In this document: positions 1-5,864 of the stretch, piece after piece
Layout of the letters: every line of letters starts with the position of its first letter
Position numbering within the stretch: position 1 is the first letter of the stretch
Assembly: GCA_900539345.1 (NCBI GenBank)
Contig: UQBS01000093.1
Coordinates: 1-6,348 of the forward strand
DNA from: an uncultured Coriobacteriaceae bacterium
GTDB taxonomy: Bacteria; Actinomycetota; Coriobacteriia; Coriobacteriales; UMGS124
Length of the DNA: 6,348 nucleotides
Direction of reading: 5' to 3'
Translations under genes and position numbers: made by a program
Notes under the pieces: generated by a model
Database searches by the model: none
The model's input: the letters and a program-made list of their open reading frames with translations, nothing else
Told to the model about the DNA's origin: nothing

Positions 1-55
1 AACCCGCGACCCCAACCTTGGCAAGGTTGTGCTCTACCAACTGAGCCAAGTCCGC
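1..55 (-). tRNA. tRNA-Gly (anticodon GCC), 3' part cut by window edge
   Basis: Read on the minus strand, the gene begins at 55 with GCGGACTTGGCTCAGTTGG, a typical tRNA 5' acceptor strand and D arm (GCTC stem, loop containing GG, GAGC). The anticodon arm follows: stem CAACC, loop TTGCCAA, stem GGTTG. The anticodon GCC (plus-strand positions 20-22) reads GGC glycine codons, which should be common in such a GC-rich genome. The variable loop and the start of the T arm (GCGGGTT) are present. The rest of the T arm, the 3' acceptor strand and any CCA lie beyond position 1. A promoter in the right orientation lies just upstream. Confidence 0.93.
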
Positions 56-67
56 GTGCGAGAAAGA

Positions 68-96
68 ACTATACGTCAGCCGTGTGGATGAGGCAA
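68..96 (-). promoter_or_regulatory. promoter of tRNA-Gly
   Basis: On the minus strand a -35 element TTGCCT (96-91) is followed, after exactly 17 nt, by a -10 element TATAGT (73-68). A start about 7 nt further on would fall near position 61, only about 6 nt before the tRNA 5' end. The same -10 and spacing, with a closely similar -35, occur before the tRNA-Val genes, which supports both calls. The match is by eye to the sigma-70/SigA consensus. Confidence 0.7.
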
Positions 97-242
97 GCAC
101 TATTTTCGTTTTAAGCCAATTTCCTGTCATATTCACAATTCCGTCACATTAGCTCAAGGAGAATCAGGGCGACTTCGGCCAAGACATGGCGGCGGGGCTA
201 TCATGCATGGCTGAGGTAGAGCGTCGACATGCGGGGGGCGAC

Positions 243-1106
243 ATGATTCTCACCATACTGTCCATGTTGCTGTGCCTAGTGGGGGCCGGCTTTCTCATTG
301 CCCGCATCGTCTTGCGGGCGCAGGGACGTCTTGGCTCGGGGCACCTGAGCAAAGAGCAGCTCGACGAGCGCTCGCGGCTGCGCAGGATCCGTCGCGAGGC
401 GTACCTCGATTCCCTGCCCTCGGTGAGCTTCTACCATCTTGTTGTCATTTTCACGTTTGCCAGTGTGTTGGGCCTTGTGCTTGAGACCCTGTGGTGGCTT
501 GTCACGCAGGGATCCTTGCAGCATCGCTACGGCATGGTCTGGGGGCCGTTTTCGCCTCTGTACGGCATCGGCGCCGTTTTGCTCACCGTCTGTCTCTGGA
601 AGATACGCAAGCGGCCCCTGTGGGTTATCTTCTTGCTCTCCATGGTCATCGGCTCGGTGCTCGAGCAGCTTGTGGGCATGTGTTTGGAGCATGTGTTCGG
701 CATGGTCTCTTGGACCTACGAGACCTACCCCGACGCCATCACGAAGTTCGTGTGCCTGCGCATGAGCCTTCTGTGGGGCATGCTGGGGTGCGTGTGGGCA
801 CATTCGATCATGCCCGAGACCGTCTTTCTCCTCGGCACGCCCGAAGAGCCGGCGCGCACGATCATCGTGGTCGCGCTCACTGCCTTCCTCGTGGCGGACG
901 CCTCGATGACAATCGCCGTGTCGCTGCGCAAGGGGGCTCGCGACGAAGGCATACCGGCAACCAACGCCCTGGAGCGGTTTATCGACCAGCATTACGACGA
1001 CGCGTTCATGCAAGAGCGTTTCGAGAACGTTGAGTACACGACGTTGCCTGAGCCCCATGAGCCGGGGCTGCCGGCAAAATCCACCTCAGCGGGCATCCAA
1101 GACTGA
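243..1106 (+). CDS. CmpB-like integral membrane protein (putative ABC transporter permease family), function unknown
   Basis: The 287-residue product looks like the family named 'putative ABC transporter permease' (CmpB-type, ABC-transporter type IV). That name is historical; no substrate or ATPase partner is evident here, so the function is unknown. Likely membrane segments lie at about 3-24, 63-87, 103-119, 125-147, 173-190 and 206-228. A basic, charged stretch (about 25-58) follows the first, and a hydrophilic tail runs from about 230 to the end. Family-like features are Glu81 and Trp84 in the second segment, the Gly/Pro-rich YGMVWGPFSPLYGIG (96-110), a second buried-acid helix (SVLEQLVG, 138-145) and an aromatic WTYE (157-160). 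I chose ATG 243 because the hydrophobic helix starts at once and a G-rich run (233-238) lies 4 nt upstream. In-frame ATGs at 186 and 207 would add 19 or 12 poorly conserved-looking residues. It seems monocistronic; I see no clear promoter or T-tailed terminator. Confidence 0.8.
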   Translation: MILTILSMLLCLVGAGFLIARIVLRAQGRLGSGHLSKEQLDERSRLRRIRREAYLDSLPSVSFYHLVVIFTFASVLGLVLETLWWLVTQGSLQHRYGMVWGPFSPLYGIGAVLLTVCLWKIRKRPLWVIFLLSMVIGSVLEQLVGMCLEHVFGMVSWTYETYPDAITKFVCLRMSLLWGMLGCVWAHSIMPETVFLLGTPEEPARTIIVVALTAFLVADASMTIAVSLRKGARDEGIPATNALERFIDQHYDDAFMQERFENVEYTTLPEPHEPGLPAKSTSAGIQD

Positions 1107-1178
1107 GGGGGAGCAAGTGTGAAGTTGTAGGCGACTTGTGAAGACAGGCCCAATTCTTCGCCTGAAACAAATCTTCCC

Positions 1179-1207
1179 TTGCATCGGCGTGCGATACCCG
1201 ATATAGT
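1179..1207 (+). promoter_or_regulatory. promoter of the tandem tRNA-Val unit
   Basis: A -35 element TTGCAT (1179-1184) and a -10 element TATAGT (1202-1207) are separated by 17 nt. Transcription would start near 1214, giving a leader of about 25 nt before the first tRNA-Val. The -10 and spacing are the same as for the tRNA-Gly promoter, and the bases after the -10 are similar too (both run into CTCGC). Confidence 0.72.
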
Positions 1208-1238
1208 ACCTCCTCGCCGACGGATACGGCGGCCGAAT

Positions 1239-1313
1239 GGGCGTTTAGCTCAGGGGGAGAGCGCTTCCCTGACACGGAAGAGGTCACAAGTTCAAATCTT
1301 GTAACGCCCACCA
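1239..1313 (+). tRNA. tRNA-Val (anticodon GAC), first copy
   Basis: The cloverleaf is complete. Acceptor GGGCGTT pairs with AACGCCC, followed by discriminator A and an encoded CCA (1311-1313). The D stem is GCTC/GAGC. The anticodon stem is CTTCC/GGAAG around loop CTGACAC, with anticodon GAC at 1271-1273 reading GUC valine codons. The T arm is ACAAG/CTTGT around TTCAAAT. It is the first gene of a two-tRNA transcript driven from 1179-1207 and ended by the terminator at 1436-1469. The copy 113 nt downstream is identical. Confidence 0.97.
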
Positions 1314-1351
1314 TTCGATTTCCCTCCCGCACTTGTTGCGGAAAACCATAC

Positions 1352-1426
1352 GGGCGTTTAGCTCAGGGGGAGAGCGCTTCCCTGACACGGAAGAGGTCAC
1401 AAGTTCAAATCTTGTAACGCCCACCA
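1352..1426 (+). tRNA. tRNA-Val (anticodon GAC), second copy
   Basis: All 75 nt, including the encoded CCA (1424-1426), match the first tRNA-Val; the anticodon GAC is at 1384-1386. The 38-nt spacer between the two genes has a small hairpin (CCGCA 1327-1331 with TGCGG 1337-1341, loop CTTGT) followed by AAAA rather than T residues, so it does not terminate but could mark a processing site. No separate promoter is seen, so both copies probably come from one precursor. Confidence 0.97.
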
Positions 1427-1435
1427 TTGTGAGAC

Positions 1436-1469
1436 AAAGGTCGGCCGGGGAAACCCGACCGACCTTTTT
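1436..1469 (+). terminator. intrinsic terminator of the tRNA-Val unit
   Basis: AAAGGTCGG (1436-1444) pairs with CCGACCTTT (1459-1467). Beyond one C/A mismatch, an inner CGGG/CCCG stem closes a GAAA tetraloop (1450-1453). Five T residues (1465-1469) follow. It begins 9 nt after the second tRNA's CCA, so it separates tRNA transcription from the rnd gene. Confidence 0.9.
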
Positions 1470-1515
1470 CGTTTGGTCCCAAGTTTGTCCACGCACGCAC
1501 ATGTATGAGGAAGAC

Positions 1516-1521
1516 AGGGAG
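1516..1521 (+). promoter_or_regulatory. Shine-Dalgarno site supporting the GTG start of rnd
   Basis: AGGGAG lies 9 nt before GTG 1531. The alternative in-frame ATG at 1501 is preceded by a C/A-rich stretch with no recognisable ribosome binding site. Together with the protein alignment logic given for rnd, this site favours the GTG start. Confidence 0.55.
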
Positions 1522-1530
1522 ACACAGGCA

Positions 1531-2661
1531 GTGCTTATCACCACCGACGAGCAGCTCCGCGATTTTTGCGCCCGCGCCCAGGGCAGCGAGGTCTTGGCCA
1601 TCGACACCGAGTTCCTGCGCGAGAAGACCTATCGGGCGCGTCTGTGCCTCGTGCAGCTTGGCACCGACGACGAGCAGGTAGCGGTCGATCCCTTCTGCGT
1701 GCATGATGCGGAACCCCTGGTGGCTCTTTTCAAGGATCCCGCCATCACCAAGGTCCTCCATGCCTGTTCGCAGGACATGGAAGTGCTTCAGGAGTGGTGT
1801 GGCACCCTTCCCAGCCCCATCTTCGACACGCAGATGGCCGCCTCGTTCATTTCCGACCGCTATCAGATTGGCTACGGCGCCCTTGTTGAGGACTTCTGCC
1901 ACGTGCACCTGCCCAAGGCCGAGTCCCTGACCGATTGGTCGGCCCGCCCCCTTGATGCCAAGCAGATTGCCTACGCCCTCGACGACGTGCGCTACCTGCC
2001 CGGCATCTGGCGTACGATGCGCGCGCGTCTCGAGGAGCTCGGCCGCACCGCATGGCTGGAAGACGACTTCGCCCACGCCTGTGACCCGCAGAGCTATCGC
2101 CATGACCCGCGCGAGGCCTATCGCAAGGTCAAGCGCGTGGGCTCGCTGTCGCGTCGCCAGATGAGCGTGGCGCGCGAGGTTGCCGCTTGGCGCGAGAACC
2201 TTGCGGCAAAGATCGACAAGCCCCGCAGGTGGGTGATGGGCGACGAGCTTCTCGCTGAGATCGCCAAGCGCATGCCGAACACCGACGCCGCGCTCATGCG
2301 CATCAGGGGAGGGGCGGACCTGTCCGCCCAGGACCGCGCCGAGGTGCTTGCGGCCGTGCGCGCCGGCGTCGCGTGCCCGCCCGAGCTCTACCCCGACACG
2401 CCCCATCGCAGCAAGCCGAGCCTGGAGAGCGAGTGCGTCTGCGACCTCATGTACGCGCTCACGCGCATGGTGGCCGACCGCGAGCACATCGCCTCGTCGA
2501 TTCTGGCCTCGCGCGACGAGCTCATCGACTATTTTGAGCACAGGGCGTCTTCGCCGCTGTCGCGCGGCTGGCGCCACGAACTGCTCGGATCTCACCTGGA
2601 CGCCCTGCTTGAGGGCCAGATTGGCCTTACGGTCGTCGACGGCAAGATCGAGCTGCTGTAG
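1531..2661 (+). CDS. rnd: ribonuclease D (DEDDy 3'-5' exoribonuclease with HRDC domain)
   Basis: RNase D removes nucleotides from RNA 3' ends using two metal ions and takes part in tRNA 3' maturation in the cytoplasm. All three exonuclease motifs are visible: Exo I with Asp25 and Glu27 (IDTEFLREKTY), Exo II with Asp82 (KVLHACSQDMEVL) and Exo III with Tyr148 and Asp152 (YALDDVRYL). The Y-x3-D spacing marks the DEDDy class. An HRDC-like helical domain follows at about 207-285 (WRENLAAKIDKPRRWV), then a C-terminal helical region as in RNase D proper. From GTG 1531 the product has 376 residues and begins (M)LITTDEQL, close in length and N-terminus to Escherichia coli RNase D (about 375). ATG 1501 would add ten charged residues. 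It opens an operon with xseA (16-nt gap) and lies just behind two tRNA genes; no clear promoter of its own is seen. Confidence 0.93.
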   Translation: MLITTDEQLRDFCARAQGSEVLAIDTEFLREKTYRARLCLVQLGTDDEQVAVDPFCVHDAEPLVALFKDPAITKVLHACSQDMEVLQEWCGTLPSPIFDTQMAASFISDRYQIGYGALVEDFCHVHLPKAESLTDWSARPLDAKQIAYALDDVRYLPGIWRTMRARLEELGRTAWLEDDFAHACDPQSYRHDPREAYRKVKRVGSLSRRQMSVAREVAAWRENLAAKIDKPRRWVMGDELLAEIAKRMPNTDAALMRIRGGADLSAQDRAEVLAAVRAGVACPPELYPDTPHRSKPSLESECVCDLMYALTRMVADREHIASSILASRDELIDYFEHRASSPLSRGWRHELLGSHLDALLEGQIGLTVVDGKIELL

Positions 2662-2677
2662 GGAACGGAGGTAGCGG

Positions 2678-4057
2678 ATGGCCTGGCAGTTGACGGCAAC
2701 GCAGGAGCCTGAGCAGAAGTCTTCGGCGTCTCTCAGCGTCTCGGAGGCACTGGGGCGTGCAAAGGCCCAGCTTGAGGGCATGACGCTTGTTGTCGAAGGC
2801 GAAGTCTCGCAGTTCAAGGACAGTCCCGGCTACAAGGCCGTGTACTTCCCGGTGTCCGACGGCTCCTCCACCATGGACTGCATGATGTGGCGCACGCGCT
2901 ACATGGCAGGGGAGGTGCGCCTCCATCCCGGCCTCAAGGTGCGCTTGACGGGCCGCTTCTCGGTCTATCCCGCAAAGGGGCGCATGCAGTTTGAGATTTT
3001 CAAGCTCGAGGAGGCAGGCGAGGGAGATTTGCGCGCCCGCGTGGCCCGCCTGGCGCGCAGGCTCGACGCCGAGGGCCTCATGGACCCCGCTCGCAAGCCC
3101 CAGGTTCCCGCCTTTTGCGAGCGCATCGTCGTGGTCACCTCGCCTCACGGAAAGGTGAAAGACGACGTCGCGCGTACGCTTCGCCGCCGAAACCCTCTGG
3201 TTCGCCTGCAGTTTTGTCCCGTGCAGGTGGAGGGCGCGGGTGCCGCGGCCCTTATGGTGCGCGCCCTGCATGCCGCCGAGCAGGCTCGCCCCGACGCCAT
3301 CCTGCTCGTGCGCGGAGGCGGCTCCTACGAGGACCTCATGCCCTTCAACGACGAAGGCCTTGCCCGCGCCGTAGCGGCGTGCACCGTGCCGGTCGTCACG
3401 GGCATCGGACATGAGCCCGACACGACGATCTGCGACATGGTGAGTGCCAGGCGTTGCTCGACGCCCACGGCGGCTGCCGAGTCGGTTGCGCCCGATATCG
3501 CCGAGCTCAGCGCGGGGTTTGACGCCATTGCCCGGCGATTGGCAAATGCCCTGCACCGCAGCCTTGTGGACCGCGGCCGCACGCTCGACCTCATGGCGGC
3601 CCGCCCGTGCCTGTCCGACCCGATGCGCACCATCGTGGAGGCACCGCTGCGCGAGCTCGACCTGGCGCAGGACCGCCTCAGCGCGGCGCTGCCCGCCGGT
3701 GTGGAGCGCTCGCGCAACGCCCTGGCCGACCAAGCCGCTCGTTTGGCTGCCGCCATGCCGATTCGACTCGAGCGGACGTCCCGTACGCTTGCCGACGAGC
3801 AGACGCGCCTGGTACATGCGGGCCATACCCTGCTCGGGTCTTGGGAGCGCGACCTTGCGGTGGGGGCGGGCCGCCTCCATGCGCTCTCGCCGCTTGCGGT
3901 TATCGCGCGCGGTTACTCCATGACGTGCGACGCCCAGGGCAAGGTCGTGTCGAGTGTGGGCCAGGTGGCGCCGGGCCAGGTAGTTGAGGTGCGCGTGTCC
4001 GACGGCGCGCTTGGATGCACGGTCGATTCAGTTCAACCCATCGAGAGGAACGACTAA
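2678..4057 (+). CDS. xseA: exodeoxyribonuclease VII large subunit
   Basis: This is the catalytic subunit of exonuclease VII, which with several XseB copies degrades single-stranded DNA from either end into oligonucleotides. At 459 residues it matches the usual length (about 450). The N-terminal OB-fold (about 18-115) carries LSVSEAL, VVEGEVSQFK and YKAVYFPVSD. The catalytic region has VVVTSPHGKVKDD, RGGGSYEDL from Arg212, GIGHEPDTT with His245 and Asp248, and TPTAAAE (262-268). A long helical, Arg/Ala/Leu-rich stretch (about 270-400), likely the XseB-binding coiled coil, leads to the family's C-terminal SPLAVIARGYSM segment and a small beta end. GGAGGT (2667-2672) sits 5 nt before ATG 2678, so the start is clear. 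The stop codon overlaps the xseB start by one base, indicating translational coupling. No frameshift or missing motif is seen. Confidence 0.97.
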   Translation: MAWQLTATQEPEQKSSASLSVSEALGRAKAQLEGMTLVVEGEVSQFKDSPGYKAVYFPVSDGSSTMDCMMWRTRYMAGEVRLHPGLKVRLTGRFSVYPAKGRMQFEIFKLEEAGEGDLRARVARLARRLDAEGLMDPARKPQVPAFCERIVVVTSPHGKVKDDVARTLRRRNPLVRLQFCPVQVEGAGAAALMVRALHAAEQARPDAILLVRGGGSYEDLMPFNDEGLARAVAACTVPVVTGIGHEPDTTICDMVSARRCSTPTAAAESVAPDIAELSAGFDAIARRLANALHRSLVDRGRTLDLMAARPCLSDPMRTIVEAPLRELDLAQDRLSAALPAGVERSRNALADQAARLAAAMPIRLERTSRTLADEQTRLVHAGHTLLGSWERDLAVGAGRLHALSPLAVIARGYSMTCDAQGKVVSSVGQVAPGQVVEVRVSDGALGCTVDSVQPIERND

Positions 4058-4302
4058 TGACGCAGCAGATGAAGGACGTCGCGACGATGACGTACCGCGA
4101 GGCGACCGCCGAGCTTGAGCAGGTCGTGCGTGCCCTTGAGTCCAACCAGCTCGAGCTCGAGGAGTCCCTGGAGCTCTACAAGCGCGGTGTCGAGCTTCTC
4201 GCCTCGCTGCGTGCGCGCTTGGCCGATGCCGAACAGCAGGTGAGCGCCCTCATGGGTCAGATCGAGGTTGACACCGACGAGAGGGACACGACGCTCAGCT
4301 AG
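4057..4302 (+). CDS. xseB: exodeoxyribonuclease VII small subunit
   Basis: The 81-residue acidic, helical protein is the non-catalytic partner of XseA. It has the family pattern YREATAELEQVVRALES (13-29), then LELEESLELYKRGVELL (32-48) and RLADAEQQV (54-62), which form a helical hairpin. Length agrees with known XseB proteins (about 80). ATG 4057 shares its A with the xseA stop (TAATG) and has GAGAGGAA (4043-4050) 6 nt upstream. An in-frame upstream ATG at 4015 lies inside xseA without a better ribosome site, and ATG 4069 is a less likely alternative. The one-base overlap should keep subunit synthesis coupled, although the enzyme needs more small than large subunits. Confidence 0.95.
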   Translation: MTQQMKDVATMTYREATAELEQVVRALESNQLELEESLELYKRGVELLASLRARLADAEQQVSALMGQIEVDTDERDTTLS

Positions 4303-4339
4303 TGTGCCTTGAAGCGCCCACGCTCGCGCGATTGCCGCT

Positions 4340-4396
4340 TGCGTCGTGATATCAGCCGTTTGCGGCGCCTCTTTCAGCGTGATTGCGACGCGTTTT
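4340..4396 (+). terminator. possible terminator of the rnd-xseA-xseB operon
   Basis: TGCGTCGTGAT (4340-4350) can pair over 11 positions with ATTGCGACGCG (4382-4392), three of them G-T pairs. The loop contains a second hairpin, GCCG TTTG CGGC (4355-4366). Four T residues (4393-4396) follow. It starts 38 nt after the xseB stop. The large branched loop and short T run make it a weak candidate; it could equally be a leader structure or chance pairing in GC-rich DNA. Confidence 0.35.
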
Positions 4397-4505
4397 CCAC
4401 TCGTGCACACGCATGTTTCGCCGTTCGCCGGGCATCGTCACGACTTCGTCACCGAATACCTCCCGCTGCCGCCGTTTCGGCGCCGTGCGTCGATGGTGCG
4501 GCCTT

Positions 4506-4538
4506 TTGACGGCGTGCTGCCGGCGGCTCTCGTACAAT
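4506..4538 (+). promoter_or_regulatory. possible ackA promoter
   Basis: TACAAT (4533-4538) is a good -10 element standing out in a GC-rich spacer. TTGACG (4506-4511) resembles a -35, but the 21-nt spacing is too long for a standard SigA promoter, so the -10 may work with a poor -35 or an activator. Transcription from here would start near 4545 and give a leader of about 67 nt that contains the hairpin at 4564-4594. Confidence 0.35.
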
Positions 4539-4563
4539 TTATCCAGTAACTCGCTGTGTTCCC

Positions 4564-4594
4564 ATGCCTGGTGCGTGTTCGTGCCGGGCATTTT
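4564..4594 (+). terminator. terminator-like hairpin in the ackA leader (possible attenuator)
   Basis: ATGCCTGGTGCG (4564-4575) pairs with CGTGCCGGGCAT (4580-4591) over 12 positions, including three G-T pairs, around a TGTT loop. A T run (4591-4594) follows. It ends only 8 nt before the ackA ribosome binding site (GGAGGG, 4603-4608), leaving no room for a promoter between hairpin and gene. Any ackA message with a leader must therefore cross it. I infer attenuation or mRNA stabilisation; no competing antiterminator pairing was found by eye. Confidence 0.55.
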
Positions 4595-4611
4595 CGTTTG
4601 GTGGAGGGTCC

Positions 4612-5793
4612 ATGGACGTCCTGGTCGTGAACGCCGGCAGCTCTTCTTTGAAATATCAGCTCCTCAACGTCGAATCGCGCGAAGTGCTCGCCAAGGGCGC
4701 CTGCGAGCGTATCGGCTTGGGCGAGTCCACGTTCACGAGTGAGTTCGCGGGTCGCGAGACGTGCCTGTCCCTGCCCATTCCTAACCACCGCACCGCAATC
4801 ACGCTCGTGCTGGGTACCGTGCTGCAGAACACCGCCCTCATGGAGGGGCACCACATCGACGCCTTTGGCCATCGCATCGTGCACGGCGGCACGTATTTCG
4901 ACGACTCGTGCCTGGTTGATGACGACGTGCTCAAGAAGATCGAGGAAATCGCCCCGCTTGCGCCCCTGCACAACTACGCCGCCGCGTCGGTCATCGTTGC
5001 CTGCAGGGAAGTCTTGCCCGACGTGCCCAATGTGGTGTCGTTCGACACGTCGTTTCATGCAACCATTCCCGAGGTCGCGTACCGCTACCCGTTGCCCGAC
5101 GAGCTGTGCGACAAGTTCAAGCTGCGCAAGTACGGATTCCACGGCATCAATCACCGCTATGTCTCCCGCACGGCAAACGAGCTTTTGGGAGGGGACGCCG
5201 GCAAGCTTGTCAGCTGCCATTTGGGCAACGGCTCCTCGCTGTGTGCCGTGCGCGACGGGCGCGTGGTCGATACCACGATGGGCTTCACGCCGCTCGACGG
5301 CCTTATCATGGGCACGCGCTGCGGCTCCATCGACCCTGCGGCCGTCACGTTCATCCTTGAGAACTCCGACCTCACGGCTCGCGAGGTCGACACCATCATG
5401 AACAAGAAGTCGGGCCTTCTTGCCATCACGGGCTTTACCAACGACATTCGCGACATCACCGAGGCTGCCGAGGCGGGCAACGACCGCGCCCAACTTGCCC
5501 TCGACATGTTCTGCTACTCGGCGAAGAAGTATCTCGGCGCGATGATTGCCGCTATGGGCGGTGTCGACACGGTCGTCTTTACGGCCGGTGCCGGGCAGAA
5601 CTCGCCGGTTATCCGCAGCAAGGTCGTCGAGGGGCTTGAGGGGCTCGGCATCACGGTTGACCCCGAGCTCAACGCGCAGCGCCACAAGACGCCGTGGCGC
5701 ATCTCTGTCGAGGGTGCCGGCGTCAACGTCCTTGTCATTCCGGCCGACGAGGAGTACATGATCGCGCTCGACGTGAAGCGGATCCTCGGATAG
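4612..5793 (+). CDS. ackA: acetate kinase
   Basis: Acetate kinase interconverts acetyl phosphate plus ADP with acetate plus ATP. In a fermenter this is the ATP-yielding last step after phosphate acetyltransferase. The 393-residue product has full family length (about 400) and the ASKHA-fold signatures: N-terminal VVNAGSSSLKY with Asn7, HRIVHGG with Arg88, PLHNY with His120, FDTSFH with Asp145, KYGFHGINH with His177, a glycine-rich HLGNGSSL (203-210), MGTRCGSIDP with Arg236, FTAGAGQNS (323-331) and a C-terminal PADEEYMIA with Glu380/Glu381. These correspond to known substrate and catalytic positions of the family. I chose ATG 4612 because it follows GGAGGG (4603-4608) and gives the canonical N-terminus; the upstream ATG at 4564 lies in a hairpin. 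It faces pta tail to tail and has its own terminator. The leader hairpin suggests regulation. Confidence 0.98.
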   Translation: MDVLVVNAGSSSLKYQLLNVESREVLAKGACERIGLGESTFTSEFAGRETCLSLPIPNHRTAITLVLGTVLQNTALMEGHHIDAFGHRIVHGGTYFDDSCLVDDDVLKKIEEIAPLAPLHNYAAASVIVACREVLPDVPNVVSFDTSFHATIPEVAYRYPLPDELCDKFKLRKYGFHGINHRYVSRTANELLGGDAGKLVSCHLGNGSSLCAVRDGRVVDTTMGFTPLDGLIMGTRCGSIDPAAVTFILENSDLTAREVDTIMNKKSGLLAITGFTNDIRDITEAAEAGNDRAQLALDMFCYSAKKYLGAMIAAMGGVDTVVFTAGAGQNSPVIRSKVVEGLEGLGITVDPELNAQRHKTPWRISVEGAGVNVLVIPADEEYMIALDVKRILG

Positions 5794-5818
5794 CTTTCGC
5801 CATAGTGCCTGCGGTCAG

Positions 5819-5845
5819 CCGGCGTCCTCAGGGCGCCGGTTTTTT
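5819..5845 (+). terminator. intrinsic terminator of ackA
   Basis: CCGGCGTCC (5819-5827) pairs with GGGCGCCGG (5831-5839) over nine positions (one G-T) around a TCA loop, followed by six T residues (5840-5845), then CTTT. It begins 26 nt after the ackA stop and is in the right orientation. Confidence 0.93.
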
Positions 5846-5864
5846 CTTTGCCAGTGCTCCAGAG

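Larger units (their letters stand above)
4303..4611 (+). other. 309-nt spacer between xseB and ackA
   Basis: No convincing gene is seen here. Short open frames exist (for example 4309-4509 and 4346-4549), but they lack ribosome sites, are rich in Arg/Ser/Ala as expected from out-of-frame GC-rich DNA, and overlap each other. The spacer holds a large hairpin near 4340-4396, a possible promoter at 4506-4538 and a terminator-like hairpin at 4564-4594, each listed separately. The stretch 4397-4505 shows nothing I can name beyond a 5-bp stem (CGCCG TTT CGGCG, 4470-4482). Confidence 0.6.

Noticed and set aside
276..1058. Minus-strand open frame (260 codons) opposite the membrane protein
   Set aside because: The plus-strand frame encodes coherent transmembrane helices and CmpB-like motifs, while the antisense product is rich in His/Arg/Gln/Ala without structure.
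1129..1164. Inverted repeat AGGCGA/TCGCCT after the membrane protein gene as a terminator
   Set aside because: The stem is only 6 bp with a loop over 20 nt and no T run follows, so it is not supported as a terminator.
1327..1341. Hairpin between the two tRNA-Val genes as a terminator or promoter element
   Set aside because: It has a 5-bp stem followed by AAAA rather than T residues; at most it may matter for precursor processing.
1006..1607. Minus-strand frames encoding MVGVTRFELVTSSVSGKR-type peptides twice
   Set aside because: These peptides are the antisense translation of the two tRNA-Val genes, a well-known kind of false gene call; the repeat merely reflects the tRNA duplication.
1405..2817. 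Long minus-strand open frame (470 codons) opposite rnd
   Set aside because: It is antisense to a gene with all RNase D motifs, crosses into xseA, and its product has no recognisable domain. Long antisense frames are expected in GC-rich coding DNA.
2627..3880. Minus-strand open frame (417 codons) opposite xseA
   Set aside because: It is a shadow of xseA, rich in His/Arg/Gly/Ala with no family resemblance and no ribosome site context.
4309..4549. Small overlapping plus-strand frames in the xseB-ackA spacer
   Set aside because: They have no ribosome binding sites, overlap one another and are rich in Arg/Ser/Ala. I see no sign of selection for a protein.
4438..5685. Minus-strand open frame (415 codons) opposite ackA
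   Set aside because: It is a shadow of a gene with complete acetate kinase signatures; its composition is typical of antisense GC-rich translation.
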